64,000 bases of DNA from an actinobacterium LLX17. Its GTDB lineage: Bacteria > Actinomycetota > Actinomycetes > Propionibacteriales > Nocardioidaceae. Under the pieces are notes generated by a model. That model did no database searches. It was not told where the DNA came from and was given only the letters and a program-made list of their open reading frames with translations. Position numbers and translations under genes: made by a program. This document shows positions 46,446-57,672 of this stretch, one piece after another; the first letter of the stretch is position 1, and every line of letters begins with the position of its first letter. The stretch spans positions 562,346-626,345 of the forward strand of contig KI301992.1 of NCBI GenBank assembly GCA_000471045.1, given 5' to 3'.

Positions 46446-47603
46446 GTGACGACCTCCGCATCCACCCGTCGGCTGCTGGCGGTCGACCTGGCCCGCGGCG
46501 TCGCCCTGCTGGGCATGATGCTGTCGCACCTCGGTCCCTCGCGGCTGCCCATGGAGTGGCCGCCGGTGGCCGACCTGCTCGTCGACGGCCGGGCCGCGCC
46601 GCTGTTCGCGGTGCTGGCCGGGCTCAGCGTGGGACTCATGAGTCGGTTCGACCCCCGCGGCATGGGATCGGCGCCATCGATCGTGGTCCGCGCGCTGCTC
46701 CTGCTGCTGATCGGGCTCGGCCTCGCGGCCCTGCCGAACCTGCTGATCCTGGTGATCCTGCCGTGCTACGCGCTGCTGCTGGTGCTCGTGCTGCCACTGC
46801 GGTCCCTCAGCACCCGCTGGCTCTTCGCGGTGGCGGCTGCCTGGGCCGTCGTGGGGCCGGTGCTGCTCCTGTTCCTGCGCCGCCGCATCGATCCGCCGAT
46901 CCTCGAGCACAACTACCAGGCCTCGCTCCTGCACGACCTCGGCGACGTGCCGCTCGAGGTGCTGCTGTGGGGCGGGTACCCGGCGGTCATCTGGTTCGCG
47001 TACGTCGTGCTGGGCCTCGCGCTGTCACGGCTCGACCTTGCCGACCTCCGCACCGGCGCGAGCCTCGTCGGGGTGGGCGCCGTCCTCACCGCCGGGTCGC
47101 TGGCCGTAGGGGTGCTCGTGATCTTCCGAGACACGTTCATCGACGTGCTCGGGCCGCCGGAGGTGCATCAGGTCTTCACGCCGGGCAGGCGGTTCGACGA
47201 GCTCGACACCTCGGTCCTGCTGACCGCCGGGCCGCACGCGGCGGGCCCGCTCGCCGTCGTGGGCGCGGCGGGCTCGGCGATGCTGGTGCTCGGCCTGTGC
47301 GTGCTGGTCTGCCGTGGGGTGGCCGGCACGACGCTGACGGCGCCTTTCCGGGCGGCCGGCTCCATGACGCTGACGCTCTACGTGCTGCACGTCGTGCTCA
47401 CGTGGCTCGGCGACGAGCACGAGCTGACCATCACCGACGGCACCTACCTGGAGTGGCTGGCCCAAGGGCTCGCGCTGGTGGTGCTGGCGACCCTCTGGCG
47501 CGCCGTGCTCCCGCGGGGACCGCTCGAGCAGGTCGTGCGCACCGTCAGCCTGCTGCCGGCACGACGAACGCCCCGGTCACGAGGTGACCGGGGCGTTCAG
47601 TGA
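46446..47603 (+). CDS. Heparan-alpha-glucosaminide N-acetyltransferase-like / DUF418-type membrane protein
   Basis: 385 residues from the GTG at 46446, one base after the holA stop. About ten membrane helices. The N-terminus STRRLLAVDLARGVALLGMM and the HLGPSRLP loop with its conserved His match the HGSNAT/DUF1624-like or acyltransferase-like family. The C-terminal region MTLTLYVLHVVLTWLGDEH resembles DUF418/DUF1624 endings. Probably transfers acetyl groups across the membrane to an envelope sugar. Its last codons overlap the rpsT terminator hairpin. Confidence 0.75.
   Translation: MTTSASTRRLLAVDLARGVALLGMMLSHLGPSRLPMEWPPVADLLVDGRAAPLFAVLAGLSVGLMSRFDPRGMGSAPSIVVRALLLLLIGLGLAALPNLLILVILPCYALLLVLVLPLRSLSTRWLFAVAAAWAVVGPVLLLFLRRRIDPPILEHNYQASLLHDLGDVPLEVLLWGGYPAVIWFAYVVLGLALSRLDLADLRTGASLVGVGAVLTAGSLAVGVLVIFRDTFIDVLGPPEVHQVFTPGRRFDELDTSVLLTAGPHAAGPLAVVGAAGSAMLVLGLCVLVCRGVAGTTLTAPFRAAGSMTLTLYVLHVVLTWLGDEHELTITDGTYLEWLAQGLALVVLATLWRAVLPRGPLEQVVRTVSLLPARRTPRSRGDRGVQ
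47567..47597 (-). terminator. rpsT terminator hairpin inside the 3' end of the neighbouring gene
   Basis: Perfect 14-bp inverted repeat AACGCCCCGGTCAC / GTGACCGGGGCGTT with a 3-nt loop, 13 bp beyond the rpsT stop codon. It overlaps the last coding triplets of the convergent membrane-protein gene. On the minus strand the right arm ends in TT, giving a short U-rich end. It could stop both transcripts. Confidence 0.75.
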
Positions 47604-47609
47604 GGCAGC

Positions 47610-47870
47610 TCAGAGAGCAGCGGCCTTCTTGGCGATGGCCGACTTGCGGTTCGCCGCCTGGTTCTTGTGGATGACGCCCTTGGAGGCGGCCTTGTCGAGC
47701 TTCTGGGTGGCGGTCTGGGCGAGGGTCTTGGCCTCGTCCGTCTTGCCGGCCTCGACGGCCTCCTGGAAGCGACGCACGGAGGTCTTGAGCGCCGAACGAA
47801 CCGACTTGTTGCGCTCGCGCGCGAGCTCGTTCTGACGGTTGCGCTTGATCTGCGACTTGATGTTCGCCAC
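47610..47870 (-). CDS. rpsT: Small ribosomal subunit protein bS20
   Basis: 86 residues from the GTG at 47870, which yields the canonical start [15 protein letters not shown]. Other bS20 segments: [34 protein letters not shown] and a KKAAAL end. The longer frame upstream lacks similarity and is rejected as start. S20 binds 16S rRNA early in 30S assembly. The 171 bp to the divergent membrane gene should carry its promoter. Confidence 0.97.
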   Translation of the reverse strand: MANIKSQIKRNRQNELARERNKSVRSALKTSVRRFQEAVEAGKTDEAKTLAQTATQKLDKAASKGVIHKNQAANRKSAIAKKAAAL

Positions 47871-48041
47871 GGGTGCGTACCTGTTCTTTCGTGGTGGGCG
47901 TGCGGATGAGTTCGTGAGTGGTGCGGTGCTGGCAGTGGGGCTGCATCGGCAGCGTCCGACTCGCTCCGGCACGCGACCGCCCACCTTACCATCGGCGGCA
48001 CCAAGGCCTCAAATCACGGCTCCCGCCTAGGATCTGGCCCC

Positions 48042-48380
48042 ATGGAGACCCTGTACGACGTCCTCACGTGGCTGCACATCGCGAGCTGGGCGGCGGTGCT
48101 CGTCGGCTACGTCATCGGGCTGCGCGGCCCCGAGATCAACCTCTGGATGGCCCACGGCCTGACCGCGGCCTTCATCCTCGGCCTCGCGCTGACGGGCATC
48201 GCCTCGGCCAGTGACGCCGTCGATGACCCGAACAACGCCAAGGTCGCGGTCAAGCTCGTCATCGCACTGGTCGCCCTGGGCCTGGCGCACGCGACGCGCA
48301 AGAAGGGCGCGCCCAACCCGCTGGCGCACGTCGTGGCAGCGCTCGTCCTGGTGAACGTGGGCCTGGCCTACCTCTGGTGA
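48042..48380 (+). CDS. Hypothetical four-helix membrane protein
   Basis: 112 residues with about four hydrophobic segments (about 5-26, 33-54, 66-84, 93-111). It has a conserved-looking [15 protein letters not shown] start and a RKKGAPNP loop. The layout resembles small heme-oxidase-associated or DUF-type membrane proteins, but I cannot name a family. It lies 49 bp upstream of lepA on the same strand. Confidence 0.7.
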   Translation: METLYDVLTWLHIASWAAVLVGYVIGLRGPEINLWMAHGLTAAFILGLALTGIASASDAVDDPNNAKVAVKLVIALVALGLAHATRKKGAPNPLAHVVAALVLVNVGLAYLW

Positions 48381-48429
48381 CGCCCGGGGTGGGAGGTGGC
48401 ACCCCGATCGATGGGACAATGAGCGGACC

Positions 48430-50286
<1,857 letters not shown>

Positions 50287-50341
50287 GCGAGAGTCTGAGA
50301 GCCCAGATCTGAGGCACGCGCGCCGGCTCTAGGATCGGCCT

Positions 50342-50995
50342 GTGCCTGGGGTCGTGGAGTCGGTCAACGTCGGTCCGGTGCGCGACGTCCCGTGGGGGAA
50401 GGTGCGCCGATCGGGCATCGACAAGCGCTCCGCCGTTGGTGCGGTGGAGGTCGGCCCGACGGGACTGGCTGACGACGGAATCGGTGACCTCGAGCACCAC
50501 GGCGGCCACGACCAGGCCGTGCACGCCTACGCCGGCGAGGACCTCGCGACGTGGTCGGCGGAGCTCGGTCGCCCGCTTCGCGCCGGCACGTTCGGTGAGA
50601 ACCTCACGACCCGCGGGATCGACGTGCAGTCCGCCCGCATGGGGGAGCGCTGGGCCGTGGGCACGACCGTGCTGGAAGTCTCCGGAGTGCGCATCCCGTG
50701 CTCGGTCTTCCAGGGGTTCGTCGGCGAGCCCCAGTGGGTGCGGCGCTTCATGGAGCGGGGCCTGACCGGACCGTACCTGCGGGTGCTCGAGACCGGCCGG
50801 GTCCGCGCCGGCGACACCATCGAGGTGGTGCACCGGCCCGACCACGAGCTCACCGTCGGGCACGTCTTCCGCGCCCTCACGACCCAGCGCGAGCTGATGC
50901 CGAGCCTGGTGGGTGTGCCGGGCCTCTCGAAGGACGTCGCGCGACGGGTCGAGGCATGGTCGGCGCCCGGCCGAGGTGACCGATCAGTACGTTAA
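50342..50995 (+). CDS. MOSC domain protein (YiiM-like)
   Basis: 217 residues from GTG. MOSC features: VRRSGIDKRSAVGAVEVGPT, EHHGGHDQAVHAYAGED, GTFGENLTTRGID, and the conserved Cys in RIPCSVFQGF. MOSC proteins handle sulfur from molybdenum-cofactor sulfurases or reduce N-hydroxylated compounds with Moco. The YiiM group includes a C-terminal extension like the one here. Its stop codon directly abuts the palindrome ahead of fadD. Confidence 0.88.
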   Translation: MPGVVESVNVGPVRDVPWGKVRRSGIDKRSAVGAVEVGPTGLADDGIGDLEHHGGHDQAVHAYAGEDLATWSAELGRPLRAGTFGENLTTRGIDVQSARMGERWAVGTTVLEVSGVRIPCSVFQGFVGEPQWVRRFMERGLTGPYLRVLETGRVRAGDTIEVVHRPDHELTVGHVFRALTTQRELMPSLVGVPGLSKDVARRVEAWSAPGRGDRSVR

Positions 50996-51008
50996 GGTGA
51001 CCGTCACC
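50996..51008. promoter_or_regulatory. Palindrome upstream of fadD (candidate operator)
   Basis: Perfect inverted repeat GGTGAC-C-GTCACC, 38 bp upstream of the fadD ATG and flanked by unusually AT-rich bases for this region (TACGTTAA, ACATACC). Fatty-acid genes in actinobacteria are often controlled by TetR- or GntR-type repressors binding such sites. The regulator is not identified. Confidence 0.4.
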
Positions 51009-51045
51009 ACATACCGACCGTACGCCGCGTTGTGAAGAGGATTTA

Positions 51046-52884
51046 ATGCCCACTGCCATGAAGCCCACTGCCGAGCAGCTCGAGATCGTCCGCAACCGGG
51101 CGAGCAACGTCGGCGAGATGTTTCTCGACCGCGTGCGCGAGAGCCCGAACCGCGAGGCCTTCCGCTACCCCGACGCCGCCGAGAACTGGCACTCCCTGAC
51201 CTGGGCCGAGAGCGGTGAGCACATCAGCCGTCTGGCCGCCGGTCTCGTCTCCCTGGGCATCGGCCTCGAGGAGCGCGTCGCCATCGCCGCCGGCACCCGT
51301 TACGAGTGGATCTTCGCCGACCTCGCCATCAACCTCGCGGGTGCGGCCACCACCACGGTCTACCCGACGACGGTCGCTGATGACGTCGCCTACATCCTGG
51401 CCGACTCCGACAGCCGCATCGTGTTCGCCGAGGACGATGAGCAGATCGCGAAGCTCGTCGCGAAGCGCTCCGAGCTGCCCAGCGTCCAGCGCGTCGTCAC
51501 GTTCGACGGCACGACCGACGGTGACTGGGTCATCGGCTTCGACGAGCTCGAGAAGCTCGGCGCCGCCTACCTCACCGAGCACCCCGAGGCCGTCAACGAG
51601 CGCGTCGCCGCCACCGGTCCGCAGTCGCTCGCCACGCTGATCTACACCTCCGGCACCACGGGCCGCCCCAAGGGCGTGCGCCTGAGCCACGGCGGCTGGA
51701 CCTACGAGGGCGCGGCCATCGCGGCCAACGGCATCCTGTCGGTCGACGACCTCGAGTTCCGCTGGCTGCCCATGGCGCACTCGTTCGGCAAGGTGCTGCT
51801 CACGACGCAGCTGCAGATCGGGTTCGCGTGCGCCATTGACGGCCGCGTGCCGAAGATCGTCGACAACCTCGCCGTCGTGAAGCCGACCTTCATGGGTGCC
51901 GCTCCGCGCATCTTCGAGAAGGCCTACGGCCGCATCGTCAACATGATGGAGGAGGACGGCGGCGCCAAGCTCAAGCTGTTCCGCTGGGCCGAGAAGGTCG
52001 GCCTGGAGCGCTCGCGCCTCGTCCGCGCCGGCAAGCCCGTGCCCGCCGGCCTCAAGGTCCAGCACGCGCTGGCCGACCGCTTGGTCTTCAGCAAGGTGCG
52101 CGACCGCTTCGGTGGCCGGGTGCGGTTCTTCATCTCCGGTGCCGCCGCGCTGTCGCAGGACGTCGCCGAGTGGTTCCACGCCGCGGGCGTCCTGATCCTG
52201 GAGGGCTACGGCCTCACCGAGACGTCGGCCGGCTCGGTCGTCAACCACCCCGACGCCTTCAAGATCGGCACCGTCGGCGCGCCGTTCCCCGACACCGAGA
52301 TCAAGATCGCGTCCGACGGCGAGGTCATGATCAAGGGCCCTGGCGTCATGATGGGCTACCACAACCTCGAGCAGGCCAGCGCTTCCACGCTGTCCGACGA
52401 CGGCTGGCTCGCCACCGGCGACATCGGCGAGATCGACAGCGACGGCTTCCTGCGCATCACCGACCGCAAGAAGGACCTCTTCAAGACGTCCGGCGGCAAG
52501 TACGTGGCGCCGTCGCACGTCGAGGGCATCTTCAAGGGCGTCTGCCCGCTGGCCAGCCAGATGATCGTGCACGGCAACGACCGCAACTTCTGCTCGGCGC
52601 TCATCACGCTCGATCCCGACGCCGTCGAGGCGTGGGCCGAGAGCCACGGGCAGTCCGGCAAGTCGTACACCGAGGTCGTCACGTCGCCCGAGATGGAGAA
52701 GCTGGTCGGCGGCTACGTCGACGAGCTCAACTCCAAGCTCAACAAGTGGGAGACCGTCAAGAAGTGGGCCATCCTGCCCAACGACCTCAGCATCGAGGGC
52801 GGCGAGATCACCCCGAGCATGAAGGTCAAGCGCCGGGTGGTCGAGGACAAGTACCGCGACATCCTCGACGGCTTCTACCGGTAG
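51046..52884 (+). CDS. fadD: Long-chain fatty-acid-CoA ligase (FadD15-like)
   Basis: 612 residues, with GAAGAGG before the ATG. Adenylate-forming enzyme motifs: LIYTSGTTGRPKGVRLSH (P-loop), LPMAHSFGKVLL, GYGLTETSAGSV, GWLATGDIGEIDSDGFL, and ITDRKKDLFKTSGGKYV with the C-terminal catalytic Lys region (LSIEGGEITPSMKVKRRVV). Activates long-chain fatty acids to acyl-CoA via acyl-AMP. Normal length. Likely regulated through the palindrome just upstream. Confidence 0.95.
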   Translation: MPTAMKPTAEQLEIVRNRASNVGEMFLDRVRESPNREAFRYPDAAENWHSLTWAESGEHISRLAAGLVSLGIGLEERVAIAAGTRYEWIFADLAINLAGAATTTVYPTTVADDVAYILADSDSRIVFAEDDEQIAKLVAKRSELPSVQRVVTFDGTTDGDWVIGFDELEKLGAAYLTEHPEAVNERVAATGPQSLATLIYTSGTTGRPKGVRLSHGGWTYEGAAIAANGILSVDDLEFRWLPMAHSFGKVLLTTQLQIGFACAIDGRVPKIVDNLAVVKPTFMGAAPRIFEKAYGRIVNMMEEDGGAKLKLFRWAEKVGLERSRLVRAGKPVPAGLKVQHALADRLVFSKVRDRFGGRVRFFISGAAALSQDVAEWFHAAGVLILEGYGLTETSAGSVVNHPDAFKIGTVGAPFPDTEIKIASDGEVMIKGPGVMMGYHNLEQASASTLSDDGWLATGDIGEIDSDGFLRITDRKKDLFKTSGGKYVAPSHVEGIFKGVCPLASQMIVHGNDRNFCSALITLDPDAVEAWAESHGQSGKSYTEVVTSPEMEKLVGGYVDELNSKLNKWETVKKWAILPNDLSIEGGEITPSMKVKRRVVEDKYRDILDGFYR

Positions 52885-52901
52885 GTCCCTACGCTGAGAC
52901 C

Positions 52902-54071
52902 GTGAACATCGACGGGCCGACCACCGACACCGGTGGTCGGCCCTTCGGCGTCCCCCCGCCGGAGGCGGACTTCGGCGTGTACGTGCACGTGCCGTTCTGC
53001 ACGGTGCGCTGCGGGTACTGCGACTTCAACACCTACACCAGCGACGAGCTGGGCGAGGGGGCCTCGCGCGACTCGTACGCCGACACCGCGATCGCCGAGA
53101 TCCGCCGCGCCGCAGCGCAGACCGGGCGCCGCGAGGTGCAGACGGTGTTCTTCGGCGGCGGCACGCCCACGCAGCTGCCGGCGGCCGACCTCGTGCGGAT
53201 GCTCGCGGCGATCGACGAGTGCTGGGGCCTGGCGCCGGACGTCGAGGTGACCACCGAGGCCAATCCCGACAGCGTCGACCCCGCGTCGCTGGCGACCTTG
53301 CGCGCGGGCGGGTTCAACCGCATCTCCTTCGGGGTTCAGTCCGCCGTGCGGCACGTGCTGGCGGTGCTGGACCGCACCCACGACCCCGACCGCGTGCCGG
53401 ACGCCGTGCGCTGGGCCCGCGAGGCCGGTTTCGAGCAGGTCAGCGTCGACCTCATCTACGGCTCACCCACCGAGACCATGGACGACTGGCGCTTCACCCT
53501 CGAGTCGGCCCTGGCGCTGAAGCCCGACCACGTCAGCGCCTACGCGCTGATCGTCGAGCATGGCACCGCCTTCGCCCGCCGGGTCGCGCGCGGCGAGGTG
53601 ACGATGCCCGACGACGACGAGACCGCCGACAAGTACCTGCTGGCCGACGACCTGCTGACCGCCGCCGGGCTGGGCTGGTACGAGCTGTCCAACTGGGCGC
53701 GCGACGACGCGGCCCGGTGCCGGCACAACGAGCTCTACTGGACAGGCGGCGAGTGGTTCGGCATCGGGCCGGGGGCGCACTCCTACCTCGACGGCCGGCG
53801 CTGGTGGAACGTCAAGCACCCGGCCGCGTACGCCCAGCGCCTGGCAGCGGGGGAGTCGCCCGAGGCCGACGGTGAGGACATCGACGATGCCACCGCGCGG
53901 GTCGAGGACGTCATGCTGCGCGTGCGCCTGCGCTCGGGACTCGACCCCCGCACGCTCGGTCCGCACCAGCACCTGGTGGCCGACGGCCTGCTGGAGCCGG
54001 TGGACGACCGCCTCGTCCTGACGCGCCGCGGCCGCCTGCTCGCGGACCACGTGGTGCGCGAGCTGGTCTGA
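52902..54071 (+). CDS. hemW: Radical SAM heme chaperone HemW
   Basis: 389 residues from the GTG at 52902. Radical-SAM cluster motif VPFCTVRCGYCDFNTY (C-x3-C-x2-C), FFGGGTPTQLP, EANPDSVDPASLATLRAGGF, RISFGVQS and LIYGSPTETMDDW. The C-terminal HemW domain includes CRHNELYWTGGEWFGIGPGA. The C-x3-C-x2-C-x-F spacing is the HemW type (not C-x3-C-x2-C-x-C of HemN). HemW inserts heme into respiratory proteins. Precedes DUF3097 and hrcA as usual in actinobacteria. Confidence 0.94.
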   Translation: MNIDGPTTDTGGRPFGVPPPEADFGVYVHVPFCTVRCGYCDFNTYTSDELGEGASRDSYADTAIAEIRRAAAQTGRREVQTVFFGGGTPTQLPAADLVRMLAAIDECWGLAPDVEVTTEANPDSVDPASLATLRAGGFNRISFGVQSAVRHVLAVLDRTHDPDRVPDAVRWAREAGFEQVSVDLIYGSPTETMDDWRFTLESALALKPDHVSAYALIVEHGTAFARRVARGEVTMPDDDETADKYLLADDLLTAAGLGWYELSNWARDDAARCRHNELYWTGGEWFGIGPGAHSYLDGRRWWNVKHPAAYAQRLAAGESPEADGEDIDDATARVEDVMLRVRLRSGLDPRTLGPHQHLVADGLLEPVDDRLVLTRRGRLLADHVVRELV

Positions 54072-54082
54072 CCGCCCCCGCC

Positions 54083-54149
54083 CCCGCTGACTGGCACGTT
54101 CTGGTCGCGAAACCCCGGTTTTCGCGACCGAAACGTGACAGTCAGCGGG
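54083..54149. terminator. Long (30-bp arm) inverted repeat between convergent genes
   Basis: Arms 54083-54112 and 54120-54149 pair at 27 of 30 positions around a 7-nt loop. The core is GGTCGCGAAA / TTTCGCGACC, and the ends are CCCGCTGACTG. It sits 11 bp after the hemW stop and contains the stop codon of the convergent DUF3097 gene. Probably a bidirectional terminator; its length also fits a dispersed palindromic repeat. Confidence 0.7.
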
Positions 54150-54993
54150 GAGGCGAGGTCACGAAGTCGATCAGTTCCTCGACACGGCCGAGGAAGGCCG
54201 GCTCGAGGTCGGTCCAGGAGCGGACGGTGCCGAGGATGCGTCGCCAGGCGTGGGCGATGTCGGCCTGGTCGCGGCGTGGCCAGCCGAAGGCGTCGCAGAC
54301 GCCCTTCTTCCACTCGATGCTGCGCGGCACCGTGGGCCACGCGTCGCGGCCGAGGCGCTGCGGCTTGACCGCCTGCCAGACGTCGACGTAGGGATGGCCG
54401 ACCACCAGCACGTGCGGCTGGCCGGACAGCTTCTCGGCGATGCGCGACTCCTTCGAGCCCGGCACCAGGTGGTCGACCAGCACGCCGAGGCGGGCGTCGG
54501 CCGCGGGCCCGAACTCGGCGACCCGGTCGGGCAGGTCGTCGATGCCGCCGAGGAACTCGACGGCCACGCCCTCGACACGCAGGTCGTCGCCCCAGACCTT
54601 CTCGACCAGCTCGGCGTCGTGCCGGCCCTCGACCCAGATGCGGCTCGGCAGGGCGACGCGGGCACGCTGACCGGTCACGGCCACCGAGCCCGACGCGGTG
54701 CGTCCCGGCGCTCGCGGAGCCGCCACCGGCGGTCGCAGCACCACCGGCGCGCCCTCGAGCAGGAACCCGGGACCCAACGCGAAGCTGCGACGCTTCTTGT
54801 GCCGGTCCTCCAGCACGATCATGCCCATCTGCGCATCGACCGTGACGACGGCTCCGCAGAACCCGCTGGTGGCGTCCTCGACGACCATGTCGACCTCGAC
54901 GGGAACCTCGGTCGAGCGCCCGCGCGGGGGCTTGCGCCAGTCGTCGGACAGGACGTCACGCCCGTACCGATCAGCCCCCCTCCGATCAGCCAT
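54142..54993 (-). CDS. DUF3097 family protein
   Basis: 283 residues. N-terminal SH3-like part (VDMVVEDATSGFCGAVVTVD) and a C-terminal region with IWVEGRHDAELVEKVWGDDL, then VEFLGGIDDLP, VDHLVPGSKESRIAEKL and PHVLVVGHPYVDVW, consistent with a Toprim-like core. This is the actinobacterial DUF3097 family found between hemW and hrcA; function unknown. Its start overlaps the upstream MBL-like gene by 8 bp. Confidence 0.9.
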   Translation of the reverse strand: MADRRGADRYGRDVLSDDWRKPPRGRSTEVPVEVDMVVEDATSGFCGAVVTVDAQMGMIVLEDRHKKRRSFALGPGFLLEGAPVVLRPPVAAPRAPGRTASGSVAVTGQRARVALPSRIWVEGRHDAELVEKVWGDDLRVEGVAVEFLGGIDDLPDRVAEFGPAADARLGVLVDHLVPGSKESRIAEKLSGQPHVLVVGHPYVDVWQAVKPQRLGRDAWPTVPRSIEWKKGVCDAFGWPRRDQADIAHAWRRILGTVRSWTDLEPAFLGRVEELIDFVTSPPR

Positions 54994-55414
54994 GCAGTCG
55001 TCCCAGCAAGGTCTGGTGGAAGTCGGCGAGATCCTCCCGCTCCACCGGACCGGACGAGGCGAGGATGGTCGTGGTGGGGTGCGTCAGGCCGAGCACCAGG
55101 TCGACCGCCGCGGGCCAGGAGGGTTTCACGTCGGTGCCCTCGAGGTTGGGGGTGTACAGGTCGCCGATGAGCACGGTGTCGGCGTTCGGCACGACCACCA
55201 CGAGCTCACCGCCGGAGGGGCCGTGACCCAGGTGCACCACCTCGACGAACCGATCACCCAGGTCGATGGCCCAGACCGACGACATGAACCCGCCGCGGGA
55301 CTCGTGGGCGACCCAGCCGCCGTCGCTGAGCGTCACTCCCCGGGGTCGGTACGTGAGGTCCTGGTCGCGGCCACGAACGACCACGGTCTCACCCGTCCTC
55401 ACGATCTCCGGCAT
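54986..55414 (-). CDS. Degenerate metallo-beta-lactamase-fold protein
   Basis: 142 residues from the ATG at 55414. Strand pattern [20 protein letters not shown] and the segment [20 protein letters not shown] then [11 protein letters not shown] match the second half of an MBL fold, but the HxHxDH metal motif is absent. It overlaps the downstream DUF3097 gene by 8 bp. It is divergent from hrcA, so its promoter region includes the CIRCE element and it too could be HrcA-repressed. Confidence 0.7.
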   Translation of the reverse strand: MPEIVRTGETVVVRGRDQDLTYRPRGVTLSDGGWVAHESRGGFMSSVWAIDLGDRFVEVVHLGHGPSGGELVVVVPNADTVLIGDLYTPNLEGTDVKPSWPAAVDLVLGLTHPTTTILASSGPVEREDLADFHQTLLGRLHG

Positions 55415-55423
55415 CTCGCTAGA

Positions 55424-55450
55424 CTGGCACCCGCACACCGAGAGTGCCAG
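55424..55450. promoter_or_regulatory. CIRCE element (HrcA operator)
   Basis: Inverted repeat CTGGCACCC-N9-GAGTGCCAG. The 9-9-9 geometry matches CIRCE, with a single mismatch between arms (C instead of T at arm position 8). It lies 22 bp upstream of the hrcA ATG and 9 bp from the start of the divergent MBL-like gene. HrcA bound here would repress the hrcA-dnaJ operon. Confidence 0.9.
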
Positions 55451-55472
55451 CGACGCGCCGAGGGGAGGCCGC

Positions 55473-56486
55473 ATGACCGACGAACGACGACTCGACGTCC
55501 TGCGCGCCATCGTCGAGGACTACGTCTCGACGCAGGAGCCCGTCGGCTCGCGTGCGCTGGTCGAGCGCCACCACCTGGGCGTCTCGTCGGCCACCATCCG
55601 CAACGACATGGCCGTCCTCGAGGACGAGGGGTACATCACCCAGCCGCACACCAGTGCCGGGCGCATCCCCACCGACAAGGGCTACCGGATGTTCGTCGAC
55701 CGCCTGGCCACGGTCAAGGCGATGTCACCGGCTGAACGCCGCGCCATCGAGCGCTTCCTGTCGGAGTCGGTCGACGTCGACGACGTCGTGCAGCGCAGCG
55801 TCAAGGTGCTGGCGCAGCTGACCCAGCAGGTGGCCGTGGTGCAGTACCCCAGCCTCACCCGCTCGACGGTCCGCCACATCGAGCTGGTCGGCCTCGACGC
55901 CACCCGGGTGCTGGTCGTCGTCATCACCAGCTCCGGACGCGTCGAGCAGCGCACGGTCGAGCTCGGCGCCGAGCCCACCGAAGGCCTGCTGGCCGACCTG
56001 CGCTCGCGCCTGCTGCCCGCCACGATCGGCGAGCGGTTGGCTGACGCCTCGGTCAAGGTCGCCGACCTGATCGAGACCTTCCGGCCCGAGGACCGACCGG
56101 TGGTCACCGCCATCGTCACGGCCCTGACGCAGACGTTCTCGAACGAGCGCTCCGACGCGCGCCTGGCGGTCGGCGGCACCGCCAACCTGGCCCGTTTCGG
56201 CGCCGACTTCGACACCTCCATCCGCCCGGTGCTCGAGGCGATCGAGGAGCAGGTCGTGCTGCTGAAGCTGCTCGGTGAGGCCACCGGCGGCCTCACCGTG
56301 CGCATCGGTGGCGAGACCGGCCTCGAGACCCTCTCCGGCACGGCCGTCGTCTCCTCCGCGTACGGTGGAGAGACGTCGCGGGCCACGCTCGGCACGGTGG
56401 GGCCCACCCGCATGGACTATCCCGGCACGATGGCCGCCGTCGCAGCGGTCGCCCGCTACGTCGGCCGTCTGCTTGACGACGCCTGA
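55473..56486 (+). CDS. hrcA: Heat-inducible transcription repressor HrcA
   Basis: 337 residues; GAGGGGAGG precedes the ATG. N-terminal winged helix with [60 protein letters not shown] and [14 protein letters not shown], the HrcA hallmark. The GAF-like dimerisation domain contains [20 protein letters not shown] and [20 protein letters not shown]. Represses chaperone genes through CIRCE, assisted by GroE. The frame extends upstream, but the chosen ATG is at the normal start. Confidence 0.97.
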   Translation: MTDERRLDVLRAIVEDYVSTQEPVGSRALVERHHLGVSSATIRNDMAVLEDEGYITQPHTSAGRIPTDKGYRMFVDRLATVKAMSPAERRAIERFLSESVDVDDVVQRSVKVLAQLTQQVAVVQYPSLTRSTVRHIELVGLDATRVLVVVITSSGRVEQRTVELGAEPTEGLLADLRSRLLPATIGERLADASVKVADLIETFRPEDRPVVTAIVTALTQTFSNERSDARLAVGGTANLARFGADFDTSIRPVLEAIEEQVVLLKLLGEATGGLTVRIGGETGLETLSGTAVVSSAYGGETSRATLGTVGPTRMDYPGTMAAVAAVARYVGRLLDDA

Positions 56487-56508
56487 CCCGAAGGACCGAA
56501 TTCACCTC

Positions 56509-57672
56509 ATGGCCCAGGACTACTACGAGACGCTCGGCGTCGCGCGCACCGCGACGCCCGAGGAGATCAAGAAGGCGTACCGCCGACTGGCGCGCCAGCT
56601 GCACCCGGACGTCAACGACGCTCCCGATGCCGCCGACCGCTTCAAGGAGGTCTCGATCGCCTACGAAGTGCTCTCCGACCCCGAGAAGCGCCAGCTGTTC
56701 GACCGCGGTGGCGACCCCATGGGCGGCGCACGTGGCGGAGGAGCCGGCTTCGGCCAGGGCTTCAGCTTCGACGACATCATGGACGCGTTCTTCGGCCAGC
56801 AGGCCACGCGCGGGCCCCGCCCGCGGGTTCAGCGCGGCCAGGACGCCCTGCTGCGCCTCGAGGTCGAGCTGGCCGAGGCGGTCTTCGGCGTCACGCAGGA
56901 CCTCAAGGTCGATACCGCCGTGACGTGCGAGACGTGCGACGGCAGCGGTGCCGCCGAGGGCTCGCAGCCGGTGCGCTGCGGCACCTGCCACGGCCAGGGC
57001 GCCATCCAGCACGTGCAGCGCTCGCTGCTGGGCGACATCCGCACCTCGCGGCCGTGCCCCACCTGTCACGGCTTCGGCACCGTCATCCCCGACCCGTGCC
57101 GCGAGTGCGACGGCGAGGGACGAGTGCGTTCGCGCCGCACCCTCAACCTGACCATCCCGGCCGGTGTCGACCACGGCACCCGCATCCAGCTCGCCGGCCA
57201 GGGCGAGGTCGGACCCGGGGGTGGCCCCGCGGGCGACCTCTACGTCGAGATCCACGTCAAGCGCCACCCCGTCTACCTGCGCAACGGCGACCACCTGCAG
57301 TGCCAGGTGACGCTGCCGATGACCGCGGCCGCACTGGGCACCAGCCTCGACCTGCCGGCGCTCAAGGCCGATCTCGCCGAGCACGACGGCGACGACACGA
57401 TCACGGTCGACATCGAGCCCGGCACGCAGTCGGGCCAGACCGTCTCGGTGCGCGGCGAGGGCGTGCCGCGCCTGCGTGGCGTGGGCACCGGCGACCTGCA
57501 GGTCACGGTCGTCGTCGAGACCCCCAGCCGGCTCGATGACGAGCAGCGCGAGCTGCTGCACCGGCTGGCCACCATTCGCGACGAGCAGCGCCCCGAGGCG
57601 CGGCTCGGCAGCACCCATCGCAGCGTCTTCGGGCGCGTGCGCGACGCCTTCCGGGCAGGAGCAGCCGAATGA
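56509..57672 (+). CDS. dnaJ: Chaperone protein DnaJ (DnaJ2)
   Basis: 387 residues. J domain 1-65 with [20 protein letters not shown] and the HPD motif (RQLHPDVN). A Gly/Phe-rich region follows ([18 protein letters not shown]). The four CxxCxGxG zinc repeats are [24 protein letters not shown] and CRECDGEG, followed by the C-terminal substrate-binding domain. Type I DnaJ cochaperone of DnaK. It is 22 bp downstream of hrcA in a CIRCE-controlled operon and overlaps the HIT gene start by 4 bp. Confidence 0.97.
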   Translation: MAQDYYETLGVARTATPEEIKKAYRRLARQLHPDVNDAPDAADRFKEVSIAYEVLSDPEKRQLFDRGGDPMGGARGGGAGFGQGFSFDDIMDAFFGQQATRGPRPRVQRGQDALLRLEVELAEAVFGVTQDLKVDTAVTCETCDGSGAAEGSQPVRCGTCHGQGAIQHVQRSLLGDIRTSRPCPTCHGFGTVIPDPCRECDGEGRVRSRRTLNLTIPAGVDHGTRIQLAGQGEVGPGGGPAGDLYVEIHVKRHPVYLRNGDHLQCQVTLPMTAAALGTSLDLPALKADLAEHDGDDTITVDIEPGTQSGQTVSVRGEGVPRLRGVGTGDLQVTVVVETPSRLDDEQRELLHRLATIRDEQRPEARLGSTHRSVFGRVRDAFRAGAAE

